Assembly (NCBI GenBank): GCA_035541995.1
Contig: DATKMG010000130.1
Location: 1-11,544 of the forward strand
Direction: 5' to 3'
Source of the DNA: DATKMG01 sp035541995
GTDB taxonomy: Bacteria; Acidobacteriota; Terriglobia; Versatilivoradales; Versatilivoraceae
Length of the DNA stretch: 11,544 nt
Shown piece by piece: positions 1 through 6,972 of this stretch. The position numbers and the translations under genes were made by a program. Each line of letters starts with the position of its first letter. Within the stretch, counting starts at the first letter, position 1. The notes under the pieces were generated by a model. The model made no database searches, was not told the DNA's origin, and saw nothing but the letters and a program-made list of their open reading frames with translations.

Positions 1-221
1 GGGAGGGATCGCCTGGAAGTGGGGACATTATGATCCATGGTGGCAAAGGTCAAGTCCGGTCGACGCACCTTACGGCCGGCCAGGCGCAACCCCTCGAAGG
101 CTTGCGGGGAGGTCACTTCATGGACCAGGTGACGGTCGATATAAATCAACGAGGGTTGGCCCGGCTCTTCATGCACCACGTGGGCCTCCCAGATTTTTTC
201 AAACATGGTTTTTGGTTTCAT
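1..221 (-). CDS. leuC: 3-isopropylmalate dehydratase large subunit, N-terminal part (runs off window)
   Basis: The large subunit of isopropylmalate isomerase converts 2-isopropylmalate to 3-isopropylmalate in leucine biosynthesis, using a 4Fe-4S cluster and the LeuD small subunit in the cytoplasm. Only the first 73 codons lie in the window; the rest lies beyond base 1. The reading begins MKPKTMFEKIWEAHVV and continues with IDRHLVHEVTSPQAFEGLR, GRKVRRPD and TMDHNVPT. These blocks are the hallmark N-terminus of LeuC, and the DHN of DHNVPT belongs to the aconitase-family active site. I chose the ATG at 219-221 because LeuC proteins normally have a few residues before MFEKIW and a GGGA element sits just upstream; the ATG at 204-206 is the alternative. 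The gene diverges from the esterase gene. leuD may lie downstream outside the window. Confidence 0.95.
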   Translation of the reverse strand, partial: MKPKTMFEKIWEAHVVHEEPGQPSLIYIDRHLVHEVTSPQAFEGLRLAGRKVRRPDLTFATMDHNVPTSRRSL

Positions 222-282
222 GATTCCCGTCTCGTGCCTATCGTGAGTCTTCACTTAGTGCGGTCCTTCCGTAAAAAACTTT

Positions 283-310
283 ATTATAGCTAAAAGAGGT
301 GTGGTTGAAA
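283..310 (-). promoter_or_regulatory. Probable sigma-70 promoter of leuC
   Basis: On the minus strand a perfect TATAAT (283-288) is preceded after 16 bases by TTTCAA (305-310), a weak -35 match. Transcription would start near base 277 and leave a leader of about 55 bases before the leuC ATG. The -10 match is what is seen; promoter function is inferred. No leucine-rich leader peptide or attenuator was recognised in so short a leader. Confidence 0.5.
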
Positions 311-378
311 GGGATTTTGATTGGATTTTGAGAGGTGGCATGCTAGTTTAGGCATTTATTCAATCACGACAAGAGAGC

Positions 379-1410
379 ATGAGCATGGGGCGGAGACTTA
401 TGTATGGATGGACTCGCGGATTACATTGGGAGTTCACTGTGTGCTGTTGGCTCGGGACCGTTTTGTTGGCCACACTTCCGATGCCGGGGTCCCAGGCTCC
501 GCAGAGAAAGCCGGGCGACCAGGACGGAGCTCGACGTCGCTCCGACCGCCAGACTATTCAGCTGGCCAGTGGAGCACGCATAGAATTTTCGCAGTTCCAT
601 AGTGTTGCCCTGGACTCTGATCGGGAGTATTCGATCTTTCTGCCCTCCACATATGGGTCTGGAAACAAGCCTTATCCGGTGGTCTATTTTCTCCACGGGT
701 TGTGGAACGACCATACCAGCTGGACTGTTGACCGTTATGGCGACCTTCACGAGATGATTGACAACTTAATCAGGGAGAAGAAAATCCCGGAGATTCTGAT
801 GGTCCATCCTCGCGGGGACAACAGCTTCTATACTAATTTTGTTGACGGACATCAAAATTACGAAGACTACATAACAGGCGACCTGATCCAGCATATCGAA
901 AAAACATACCGTGCTAGGAGCGGGAGGCAGTGGCGCGCGATTGGTGGAACGTCGATGGGAGGATTTGGGGCATTGAAGATCGCTTTCAAACGCAAGGACC
1001 TGTTCTCAGCCACGGCGGCTCATTCCCCGATTGTGCTCCCAAAGGACCCTACTATGATTACGGGAAATGGACAGAACAGTGATCGCCTTGAGTTCTTCAC
1101 AAAGCTCATGGCTCCCATATTCGGGAACCCTATCGACCCCGTACGGTGGCGTGAAAATGATCCCCTGAGCCTGGCTCGGGTATTGGACCTAAAAGGATTG
1201 CATATTTACTTCGATTATGGAACGGCCGATCGTTACAACCAAATGATCGGTCTGGGAGAAGGAATTCGAGCCCTCGATGAGGTTCTAACCCAGCGTGGAG
1301 TACCGCATGTGTTTGTGGAACATCCCAACGAGCCCCATGGATGGGAGCTTGTAAGCCGGCACTTAGCCGACTCTCTCTCCTTTTTGTGCCAGGATTTTGG
1401 TAACTACTGA
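379..1410 (+). CDS. Secreted esterase D/antigen 85-type alpha/beta-hydrolase
   Basis: Predicted 343-residue serine esterase of the PF00756 fold (esterase D, S-formylglutathione hydrolase, enterochelin esterase, feruloyl and acetylxylan esterases). A positively charged start followed by a hydrophobic segment (about residues 18-33) and GSQA near residue 40 looks like a signal peptide. An Arg/Asp-rich linker follows (about 44-58). The oxyanion region is YFLHG (103-107). The nucleophile is Ser192 in GGTSMGG, the acid is probably Asp284 in YGTADR, and the histidine is His320 in EPHGW. All three catalytic positions are intact. The substrate is not identifiable; an acyl ester on plant or microbial polysaccharide is one option, a cell-envelope ester another. 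The start is uncertain: ATGs at 379, 385 (GAGAG 7 bases upstream) and 400 (GGAG 4 bases upstream) are all in frame, and all keep the signal segment. It stands alone between divergent leuC and convergent doxX. Confidence 0.85.
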   Translation: MSMGRRLMYGWTRGLHWEFTVCCWLGTVLLATLPMPGSQAPQRKPGDQDGARRRSDRQTIQLASGARIEFSQFHSVALDSDREYSIFLPSTYGSGNKPYPVVYFLHGLWNDHTSWTVDRYGDLHEMIDNLIREKKIPEILMVHPRGDNSFYTNFVDGHQNYEDYITGDLIQHIEKTYRARSGRQWRAIGGTSMGGFGALKIAFKRKDLFSATAAHSPIVLPKDPTMITGNGQNSDRLEFFTKLMAPIFGNPIDPVRWRENDPLSLARVLDLKGLHIYFDYGTADRYNQMIGLGEGIRALDEVLTQRGVPHVFVEHPNEPHGWELVSRHLADSLSFLCQDFGNY

Positions 1411-1441
1411 TATTCGCAGAATGTCGTGACATCCCATTCCG

Positions 1442-1467
1442 CCATCCCTGCCGGGGTGGAGATTTTT
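1442..1467 (+). terminator. Probable intrinsic terminator of the esterase gene
   Basis: CCATCCC (1442-1448) pairs with GGGGTGG (1453-1459) through a TGCC loop. This gives a seven-pair stem with one G-U pair, then AGA and a run of five T (1463-1467). It lies 32 bases after the esterase stop. The stem is GC-rich and the T run short, so termination may be only moderately efficient. Confidence 0.45.
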
Positions 1468-1481
1468 GATGGGACGAGAAT

Positions 1482-1541
1482 CCAGGGGTGACGCGCTTTT
1501 CGCGTCACCCCTGGCTACTTTCCATTGTCCCTTCGGGACAA
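1482..1541. repeat. Compound palindrome: two adjacent hairpins, candidate dispersed repeat
   Basis: The first hairpin has 14-base perfect arms, CCAGGGGTGACGCG (1482-1495) and CGCGTCACCCCTGG (1501-1514), around a CTTTT loop. Ten bases later a second one follows, TTGTCCC (1525-1531) and GGGACAA (1535-1541), around TTC. The unit sits between the convergent esterase and DoxX genes, where it could terminate or protect both transcripts. Neither hairpin is followed by a clear T run on either strand, so a simple intrinsic terminator is not the best reading. A strong stem plus a smaller companion between genes resembles REP-type or other dispersed palindromic elements. Only one copy is visible here, so repetition is an inference. 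Confidence 0.55.
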
Positions 1542-1593
1542 AGAATTGTCACTATATTCTGCAACTCTCAATAATAGGAAGTTCGCGCTTCTT

Positions 1594-1980
1594 TTAGCGT
1601 TTGCCGGTCAGCCCATCCAGACTGAAGGCTCCAGAACCCCTGGAAGCCATGTAGAGAAAAATGAAACAGTACAATACGGCCAATTCTCCTCGATTGACGA
1701 TGGGTAAAAGCCCACCCGGAGCGTGGGCTATGAAATAGGCCACTGCCATCTCACCACTGGCGATAAATGCAACAAAGCTCGTGACCAGTCCGATTGCGAT
1801 CATCAAGCCACCAAGCAACTCGATAACCCCCGCCGTCAAGATCAAAGGGCTTGAGACATGAGGAGCCCCTCCGGGCCAGCCTAAGAGTTTCTGGGCACCA
1901 TGACAAGCAAATAGAAAACCCGCAACGATGCGAAGGATCCCGTAAATCTGTTCTGAGTACCGTCCAAGGTAACGTTTCAT
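1594..1980 (-). CDS. DoxX family integral membrane protein
   Basis: A 128-residue protein with four hydrophobic helices (about residues 13-27, 45-65, 67-85 and 98-112). It carries the DoxX-family marks HGAQKLLGW (27-35), GVIELLGGLMIAIG (51-64), MAVAYFIAHAPGG (78-90) and NRGELAVLYCFIFLY (96-110), with a GAFSLDG end. DoxX-like proteins sit in the cytoplasmic membrane. Some are linked to quinone-dependent thiosulfate oxidation or to redox and oxidative-stress complexes, but most have no proven reaction, and none is claimed here. The start at 1980 is favoured by an excellent ribosome site (GGAGG, five to six bases upstream); an in-frame ATG at 2064 would add 28 residues unlike the family. The gene is separate from the sugar operon by 212 bases and probably has its own promoter at 2103-2130. 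Confidence 0.9.
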   Translation of the reverse strand: MKRYLGRYSEQIYGILRIVAGFLFACHGAQKLLGWPGGAPHVSSPLILTAGVIELLGGLMIAIGLVTSFVAFIASGEMAVAYFIAHAPGGLLPIVNRGELAVLYCFIFLYMASRGSGAFSLDGLTGKR

Positions 1981-2102
1981 ATAACCTCCGTTGCCAGTAT
2001 TTTCACCGAAGCGCAGCAGCATGAAGCTGCTGGTTTCTATGAGCCATGTGAAGGCGACAGACACTTGCCCGGGGCGACTAAAGTGAATTTTCTACCGCAC
2101 TC

Positions 2103-2130
2103 ATACTAACCCATCTATGATTCCAGTCAA
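2103..2130 (-). promoter_or_regulatory. Possible sigma-70 promoter of doxX
   Basis: On the minus strand TTGACT (2125-2130) is followed after 16 bases by TAGTAT (2103-2108). That is a five-of-six -35 and a four-of-six -10 match. It lies between the end of the sugar-isomerase gene and doxX and would give a leader of about 115 bases. Pattern match only. Confidence 0.35.
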
Positions 2131-2192
2131 ACTACCGAAGAAAGCCACCCGACTTGAATCACAAAAGGAAACAGGGGGATGCCTTCGTATCC

Positions 2193-3098
2193 TTATGTGG
2201 TATCTGGTCGCTGTAGTTCAAGCCACAAGGCACGATAATAGTGCATGAGCCGGACTGGGTCGGAAGACTCGACAATTTCTGCGAGCGTGTAACGGTTGTA
2301 GCCGGACTGTTTCAGCAGGCCGAAGAGTTCACGCCATGGATAGTTCGAATTCCACAGCTCATTAATGTGCGCGTTCCTCAGCCATGGGAGAAGAAGACTG
2401 AAGTTACGGCCAATGTTGCCATTCTCCACATCTTCAGGATTGGAATTCCAACACACTCCGACCTGCGGATGGTCAGCTGTCTTCATGATCCGTTCGATCC
2501 GAGCCGGCACGCAAGTCGCTTCGCCATGGACTTCCAGCCAAATCTCCACATTGAAATCCTTTGCAGCCTGACCGCACTGGCGGAGGGCGCGGCCGATTTG
2601 TTCCAGCGTTTGTTCCTCGGATATCCCCCGCGGAAGTCCGTTTGGCCGAACCTTCACACCCATGGCCCCCAAGTCGTGGGCCAGTTCAAGGAATCGTTTG
2701 GTTTCTTCGATGTTTCTGGAGACCACCGCCGTATCGGGAGAGTGATATTCACAGGTAGATCCCAAGCTCAGCAACCTGACCTTTGATTCCAAGAACCGGC
2801 GCTTTACCTCAGCCCGCGCGGATTTGTCCAGGGAGGGTTCGACACCATGATGGTGAGTGGTTCTCAATTCTACAGCCTCAAAGCTGGTCTCCTGGCAATT
2901 GCGAAGAATGGTCGGGACATCCCAGTCCTTGGCTAAATTGTAAGTCACCAAGCCTAGCTTGAATCCCCCGCCAGCAAGCGCAGGATTTTTGGAATCGGCC
3001 CTCGCCTGAGCTGCTGACGATGCCATTGAAAACACGCCGGCACCACCGGAGACCGCCAGCATTGTGGTCAGAAATGATCGTCGAGACGTGTCACTCAT
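2193..3098 (-). CDS. Tat-exported sugar phosphate isomerase/epimerase-like TIM-barrel protein
   Basis: A 301-residue protein of the xylose-isomerase-like TIM-barrel superfamily (AP_endonuc_2, PF01261), which holds sugar isomerases, epimerases and inosose dehydratases. The N-terminus TSRRSFLTTM with a following neutral stretch and SSAAQARA (about residues 27-34) is a textbook twin-arginine signal, so a folded, cofactor-loaded enzyme should be exported. Barrel marks are LGLVTYNL (48-55), AVELRT (75-80), Glu189 in WLEVHGE, WNSN (217-220), His244 in AHINE and Glu274 in LAEI. Glu189, His244 and Glu274 match the usual divalent-metal ligands. The position usually occupied by Asp after the sixth strand reads Asn218, which may change metal affinity. 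It is the last gene of a four-gene minus-strand run, 57 bases after the dehydratase stop, with AGAGG eight bases upstream. The substrate is unknown. Confidence 0.85.
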   Translation of the reverse strand: MSDTSRRSFLTTMLAVSGGAGVFSMASSAAQARADSKNPALAGGGFKLGLVTYNLAKDWDVPTILRNCQETSFEAVELRTTHHHGVEPSLDKSARAEVKRRFLESKVRLLSLGSTCEYHSPDTAVVSRNIEETKRFLELAHDLGAMGVKVRPNGLPRGISEEQTLEQIGRALRQCGQAAKDFNVEIWLEVHGEATCVPARIERIMKTADHPQVGVCWNSNPEDVENGNIGRNFSLLLPWLRNAHINELWNSNYPWRELFGLLKQSGYNRYTLAEIVESSDPVRLMHYYRALWLELQRPDTT

Positions 3099-3155
3099 TA
3101 AGGAATCCTCTTAATCTCGTAACGACTCTTCTCCCTGGAGACGGGCAGGGGAAGC

Positions 3156-4523
3156 TCAAGGCCTAATAATTGTCCCGTCTCGTCGCCGTGTGACTCCCCA
3201 GTGATAATCGAAATTGGGTCGATCTGGAAAGGGGAATTTGGCGGCCAGTTTTTCGTCAATGTCAATTCCTAATCCCGGAGCTTCCGTTGCATAAAGATAA
3301 CCGTTTCTGACTTCAGGAGTGCCTGGAAAAACTTCCCTGACCGTCGGCGAGAACACATGACCTTCATGAACTCCACAATTGTAGGTGGCCAACTCGAGAG
3401 CCAGGGCTGCAGCGTGCCCAACTGGAGATGCATCCCCCGGGTCATGCCAGGCTGTTCTGATCCCGAAAAATTCCGCCAGAGCCGCCACTTTTCGTGCCAC
3501 ACTCAGGCCGCCAACTTGTGAGAGGTGGATACGTATGAAGTCTATCAGGCGATTTGAGATCAGCGGTACATATTCGTGTCTCGTGTTAAACAATTCTCCC
3601 ATGGCCAGGGGGGTGCTAGTCTGTTGGCGAAGGAGCCGAAAATGCTCGATCTCCTCTGGAGGGAGAGGATCCTCCAGGAAGTACAGATGATACTTCTCTA
3701 ATTCCTTACAGAGCGTAATTGCATGATCCAGAGGCACCCGTTCATGCATGTCATGAAGCAGTTCTACATCGTTTCCCAGCTTCACCCGGAGGTGCTCAAA
3801 CAACTTGGGAATGGTTCGCACGTAAGGCAGGGGTTCCCAAATGTACTTCGGATTCTCCGGGCCGCCCCTTTCCGCGTCTTCCGTGTACTTTTCCCCACTG
3901 CCTGCCCCATAAGTTGACTCCCCGGAAATGTTGACTTGGGCTCGAACGTAGCGGTAGCCTCTTGCCATCGCCTTTCGAACTTCGTCTTCGACCTCCTGGA
4001 AATCCCGGCCCGAAGCATGGTAGTACAAATCCACCGCAAATCGGCATTTGCCTCCCAGCAGCTGGTAGACTGGCATATTGGCTCGCTTGCCCTTTATATC
4101 CCACAAGGCCATGTCAACCCCACTCATGGCATTGAACAAGACCGGGCCATTTCTCCAATATGAACTCACGTAAGAAGACTGCCAGATGTCTTCAATCTCG
4201 TCGGGATTCCGGCCGATCAGAAACGGTTTCAGATACTGATCCACTGCCGTCTGTACAACGTATGCCCGCTGGGTAAAGGTGGCGCAGCCCAAACCATAGA
4301 GTCCCGGTTCACTGGTCATGACCTTGACGATGACCAGCCGGATCTGTTCCGGGGCAGTCAGAATAGTCTGGATATCGGTGATTTTTAGCGGGGGGAGACC
4401 CTTTAAGGCTGAAGCCTGAGGTTGGCCTCGGGACGCTGCCAGAGAGTCCCGAACTGGAAATAAGCTGCTGCCACCCACGCAAGCCCCCATGGAGAACCAC
4501 TGCATAAGTTCACGACGATTCAT
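3156..4523 (-). CDS. Enolase-superfamily sugar-acid dehydratase, RspA/D-mannonate dehydratase group, with export signal
   Basis: A 455-residue member of the mandelate racemase/muconate lactonizing enzyme branch of the enolase superfamily. It is closest to RspA/ManD proteins, which remove water from D-mannonate or D-gluconate to give 2-keto-3-deoxygluconate. About 45 N-terminal residues precede the usual start (LKITDIQTI): MNRRELMQWFSMG plus a hydrophobic stretch, a plausible though imperfect Tat signal. The capping domain includes SGVDMALWDIKGKRANMP (134-151). Mg ligands are Asp258 (LLHDMH), Glu284 (FLEDP) and Glu310 (MGE), with His260 and His360 (WHDPGDASPVG) as likely acid/base residues; EAPGLGIDID (414-423) is family-typical. 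The mobile segment at about 198-232 is long and rich in Gly and Glu. The start has AAGGGA about nine bases upstream. It sits between dehydrogenase 2 (93 bases) and the isomerase-like gene (57 bases), as expected for a sugar-acid pathway. Exact substrate cannot be read from sequence. Confidence 0.88.
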   Translation of the reverse strand: MNRRELMQWFSMGACVGGSSLFPVRDSLAASRGQPQASALKGLPPLKITDIQTILTAPEQIRLVIVKVMTSEPGLYGLGCATFTQRAYVVQTAVDQYLKPFLIGRNPDEIEDIWQSSYVSSYWRNGPVLFNAMSGVDMALWDIKGKRANMPVYQLLGGKCRFAVDLYYHASGRDFQEVEDEVRKAMARGYRYVRAQVNISGESTYGAGSGEKYTEDAERGGPENPKYIWEPLPYVRTIPKLFEHLRVKLGNDVELLHDMHERVPLDHAITLCKELEKYHLYFLEDPLPPEEIEHFRLLRQQTSTPLAMGELFNTRHEYVPLISNRLIDFIRIHLSQVGGLSVARKVAALAEFFGIRTAWHDPGDASPVGHAAALALELATYNCGVHEGHVFSPTVREVFPGTPEVRNGYLYATEAPGLGIDIDEKLAAKFPFPDRPNFDYHWGVTRRRDGTIIRP

Positions 4524-4616
4524 AGTTTGTATTCCCTTAAGGTGACCAAGAGAGTACTTGTCTCAGGAATCCTGCTCATTCCCTGACGCAGACAGACATC
4601 CCATGGCAAAGTAAGA

Positions 4617-5666
4617 TCACGACGTCTCTCTCTTTCGACCAGGCAACTCATGCTTATAAAGCACCGGAATCCCGAGCTTGGCCGATTCCATGGCGAGAAA
4701 GGCCACTTCGCAGGCCTTGAGTGCTTCTCTCCACAATACAACGGGAGATTTATGATTACGAATACAATCTACAAAACAGCTGATCTCGGCACAATAAGGG
4801 TCACTGCGAGCGCCCACTTCGGGTAATGCGATTCGCGAAGAAGGGGATAGCCCAGACTTATGCGTTGGTGTCCATCGGAAATCAGAAGCCAGTTGGCTGT
4901 CAAACTCCAGCAGTCCCAGGCTGCCAGAAATTTCCACGGTTTGGCGAAAGCTTCCGACAGGGTGAGCCCAGCTCCCCTCGATGTGTGCCAAGGCACCCGA
5001 CTGCATTTGAATGTTCAGCAGGGCATAATCCAACAAATCGGCGGCTCCTCCAGACGCGGACTGTGCAAAAACCTGGGCCACATCACCAAACGTCCAGAGT
5101 AAGAAGTCGATATCATGGACCAGCAAGTCCAGCATGATCCCGCCGCTCTTGGTGGGATCCGTAAACCAGGAGTCGCGGCCTGGGTAGCCGACACAGCGCG
5201 ACAATCGGATGGTCCCGACAGTCCCAATCTCCCCGGAAAGGACCTTTTCCCGAAGTTGAATGTACTCCCAGAAGAATCGAAGCACTTGACCGATCATAAC
5301 GCATCGAGAATATCGGTCCAGAATCAATGAAATCTCTCGAGCCATAGCTGCATTCAACGCCAACGGTTTTTCACAGAAAATATGCTTCTCTGATTGGACA
5401 GCCGCTTTGAGGATTTGGGTTCGCGTATAGGTGGGGAGACAGACGATGACAGCGTCTACGCGGGGGTCAGCAAAAATAGGCTCTACCTGGTCCACGGCCA
5501 CAGCATGAAGTTGCTGGGCCAGGACCTGCGCTCTTGCCAGCTGTCGGCTGTACACGTAGCCGATACTCACCCCGGCAATCTGGCTCAAGGCTTTGCCTAA
5601 TCGAGCCCCCATGTTCCCGGCTCCCAGGATCGCTGCAACTAAGGGTCGCGATGGTTCGGTGGTCAT
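4617..5666 (-). CDS. Gfo/Idh/MocA family NAD(P)-dependent oxidoreductase (dehydrogenase 2)
   Basis: A 349-residue two-domain oxidoreductase of the glucose-fructose oxidoreductase/inositol dehydrogenase/MocA family. These enzymes oxidise or reduce sugars, inositols or their derivatives with a tightly held nicotinamide cofactor. The Rossmann domain opens with AAILGAGNMG (11-20), and CLPTY (76-80) and CEKPLALN (98-105) follow. Lys100 of the EKP motif is the usual catalytic or cofactor-contacting lysine. The C-terminal substrate domain holds GGIMLDLLVHDIDFLLW (175-191), where Asp180 and His184 fill the family's catalytic Asp/His places. There is no export signal, so it should act in the cytoplasm, unlike the two genes downstream. 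The ATG at 5664-5666 lies seven bases after the stop of the preceding dehydrogenase, with only a weak GTGAG ribosome site, so translation is probably coupled. Specific sugar unknown. Confidence 0.9.
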   Translation of the reverse strand: MTTEPSRPLVAAILGAGNMGARLGKALSQIAGVSIGYVYSRQLARAQVLAQQLHAVAVDQVEPIFADPRVDAVIVCLPTYTRTQILKAAVQSEKHIFCEKPLALNAAMAREISLILDRYSRCVMIGQVLRFFWEYIQLREKVLSGEIGTVGTIRLSRCVGYPGRDSWFTDPTKSGGIMLDLLVHDIDFLLWTFGDVAQVFAQSASGGAADLLDYALLNIQMQSGALAHIEGSWAHPVGSFRQTVEISGSLGLLEFDSQLASDFRWTPTHKSGLSPSSRIALPEVGARSDPYCAEISCFVDCIRNHKSPVVLWREALKACEVAFLAMESAKLGIPVLYKHELPGRKRETS

Positions 5667-5673
5667 GACAAAC

Positions 5674-6660
5674 TCACAGTGCTACGACAGATCGGGTGGA
5701 GATCGATTCGTAAGCCGCTTCCACGACCTCTAAGGCACGCAGGCCGTCGAGGCCGTCGGCGGAGAGGGTTGTCTCTTTTCGGATCGCTCCCACAAAGTTC
5801 TCGAGCATGACCCGATTCAAATCACCGTCATTCGAGATTGCAGTGTGTTTCCCTGCCTCTTCCGAATAGTGATTGATCGTCCAAGGAAAGAGGTCGAGTT
5901 CTAGAATCCCCTCAGTTCCAATGATCGACAAAGACACATCGCCCCAGATTGGAAATGACCGGTTGGGACGAGACCAACTGGTATCCAAAGTGACAAAAAC
6001 CTCGTTACTCATTTCCAAACTGAGCAGTCCGCAATCCTCCACCGGCAGGTCGTAGATACGGGTTGCGGCATGGGCAAACACCCGGGTAAATTCGGCCTCA
6101 AAAAGCCAGCGCAGGACGTCTACCACATGAACTGTGTGGTCCATGATTGCTCCACCCCCCGCCAATTGGCGGTCTCCAAACCAGCCGCCGGGCATGGTTC
6201 CGTGGTTGGTGGTTTTGGCGGCCACAATCTTTCCCAGGGATTTCTCGTGGATCAGTCGTTTGGCGCGCTGGAGCGCTTCACTGAAACGCACCGGGAAACA
6301 GATTCCCAGCAAGGACTCCTGAGCCTGGCAGATGGCAAGCATCTCACGGGCATCGGCAGTTCGGGTGGCAATGGGCTTCTCGCAGAGGATGGCTTTCTTA
6401 GATCGAGCACAGTCAATGACGATTTCCTTGTGGCGGGCATTCGCCGCACAGACGATGACCCCATCAAGAGCCTCTTTTTGCAGCATCTCGCGATAATCTT
6501 CGTAGATTGCGACTCCAGCCAATTGCGGAGTATGCGCACGAAGACGTTCGGAGTCAGCCTCGGCCACAGCTTTAATATGGACAGCATCCATACGTGCCAG
6601 ACACTCCAGATAGTGCGGCGCGTGGACATGCTCAAAAGAGATGATACCCAGATCTGTCAT
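5674..6660 (-). CDS. Gfo/Idh/MocA family oxidoreductase with altered dinucleotide motif (dehydrogenase 1)
   Basis: A 328-residue Gfo/Idh/MocA protein and the first gene of the four-gene minus-strand run. The family core is clear: DGVIVCAANARHKEI (66-80), CEKPIAT (93-99), LAGGGAIMDHTVHVVDVLRW (166-185) with Asp174 and His178, and IIGTEGILELD in the C-terminal domain. The N-terminus is unusual: instead of GxGxxG after the first strand it reads LGIISFEHVHAPHY (4-17). Loss of the glycine turn should alter cofactor binding. The SFEHVHA segment recurs in a subset of this family as far as I recall, so this may be a defined subgroup rather than decay. No signal peptide is seen, so it is cytoplasmic. 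The start has AAGAGA upstream and faces a 312-base divergent region. Two non-identical paralogues side by side suggest successive redox steps, or a heteromer, on one sugar. Confidence 0.88.
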   Translation of the reverse strand: MTDLGIISFEHVHAPHYLECLARMDAVHIKAVAEADSERLRAHTPQLAGVAIYEDYREMLQKEALDGVIVCAANARHKEIVIDCARSKKAILCEKPIATRTADAREMLAICQAQESLLGICFPVRFSEALQRAKRLIHEKSLGKIVAAKTTNHGTMPGGWFGDRQLAGGGAIMDHTVHVVDVLRWLFEAEFTRVFAHAATRIYDLPVEDCGLLSLEMSNEVFVTLDTSWSRPNRSFPIWGDVSLSIIGTEGILELDLFPWTINHYSEEAGKHTAISNDGDLNRVMLENFVGAIRKETTLSADGLDGLRALEVVEAAYESISTRSVVAL

Positions 6661-6972
6661 GGTTCTCTTAAGCTGGGACGTGCTCCAGATGCTACTTCCC
6701 GATTCAGGTTTCTCGTCGGATGGGGTTGGGCTCCGCCCTGAGACGATATAATCCTACGCATTCAACCTGAGAAACGCAATAGGACAGAGTTTCCGAAATT
6801 GAGTAAATTTGTCAGGACGACCTGTTGTAGGCCTGCCTTCAACTATGTCTAAATATTTGGTAAACATAAATTTATAAAATCTTTGAGTTTGGCTTACCGT
6901 GTGATGTTGATCTTGCAGTCCGACTTGATGGCCGGACGACTGCGGGCAGGGCTCGAATGGGGAGTGTGACCT
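6661..6972. promoter_or_regulatory. Divergent intergenic region with AT-rich palindromes
   Basis: These 312 bases separate the minus-strand sugar operon from the plus-strand TPR gene and hold no credible gene. The most striking part is an AT-rich patch at about 6841-6890 with AAATATTT (6851-6858), the perfect ten-base palindrome ATAAATTTAT (6866-6875) and the overlapping TTTATAAA (6871-6878). A TATAAT lies on the plus strand at 6747-6752, but without a convincing -35. Promoters for both flanking genes must lie here, yet I could not assign either with confidence. The AT-rich palindromes are candidate operator or melting sites. Confidence 0.4.
6915..6943 (+). other. Leader hairpin upstream of the TPR gene
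   Basis: Two overlapping pairings are possible. GCAGTC (6915-6920) can pair with GACTGC (6938-6943), or GTCCG (6918-6922) with CGGAC (6933-6937); both share bases 6918-6920. The structure ends 15 bases before the ribosome site GGGGAG (6959-6964) of the TPR gene, so it would form in its mRNA leader. No known riboswitch was recognised. Confidence 0.3.

Noticed and set aside
2241..2786. Plus-strand frame of 181 codons
   Set aside because: It is antisense to the exported barrel protein, which has a signal peptide, a ribosome site and metal ligands. No motif is seen in the plus reading.
6070..6741. Long plus-strand frame of 223 codons
   Set aside because: It lies entirely opposite dehydrogenase 1 and its leader. 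The minus-strand reading has full Gfo/Idh/MocA motifs, whereas this frame has none.
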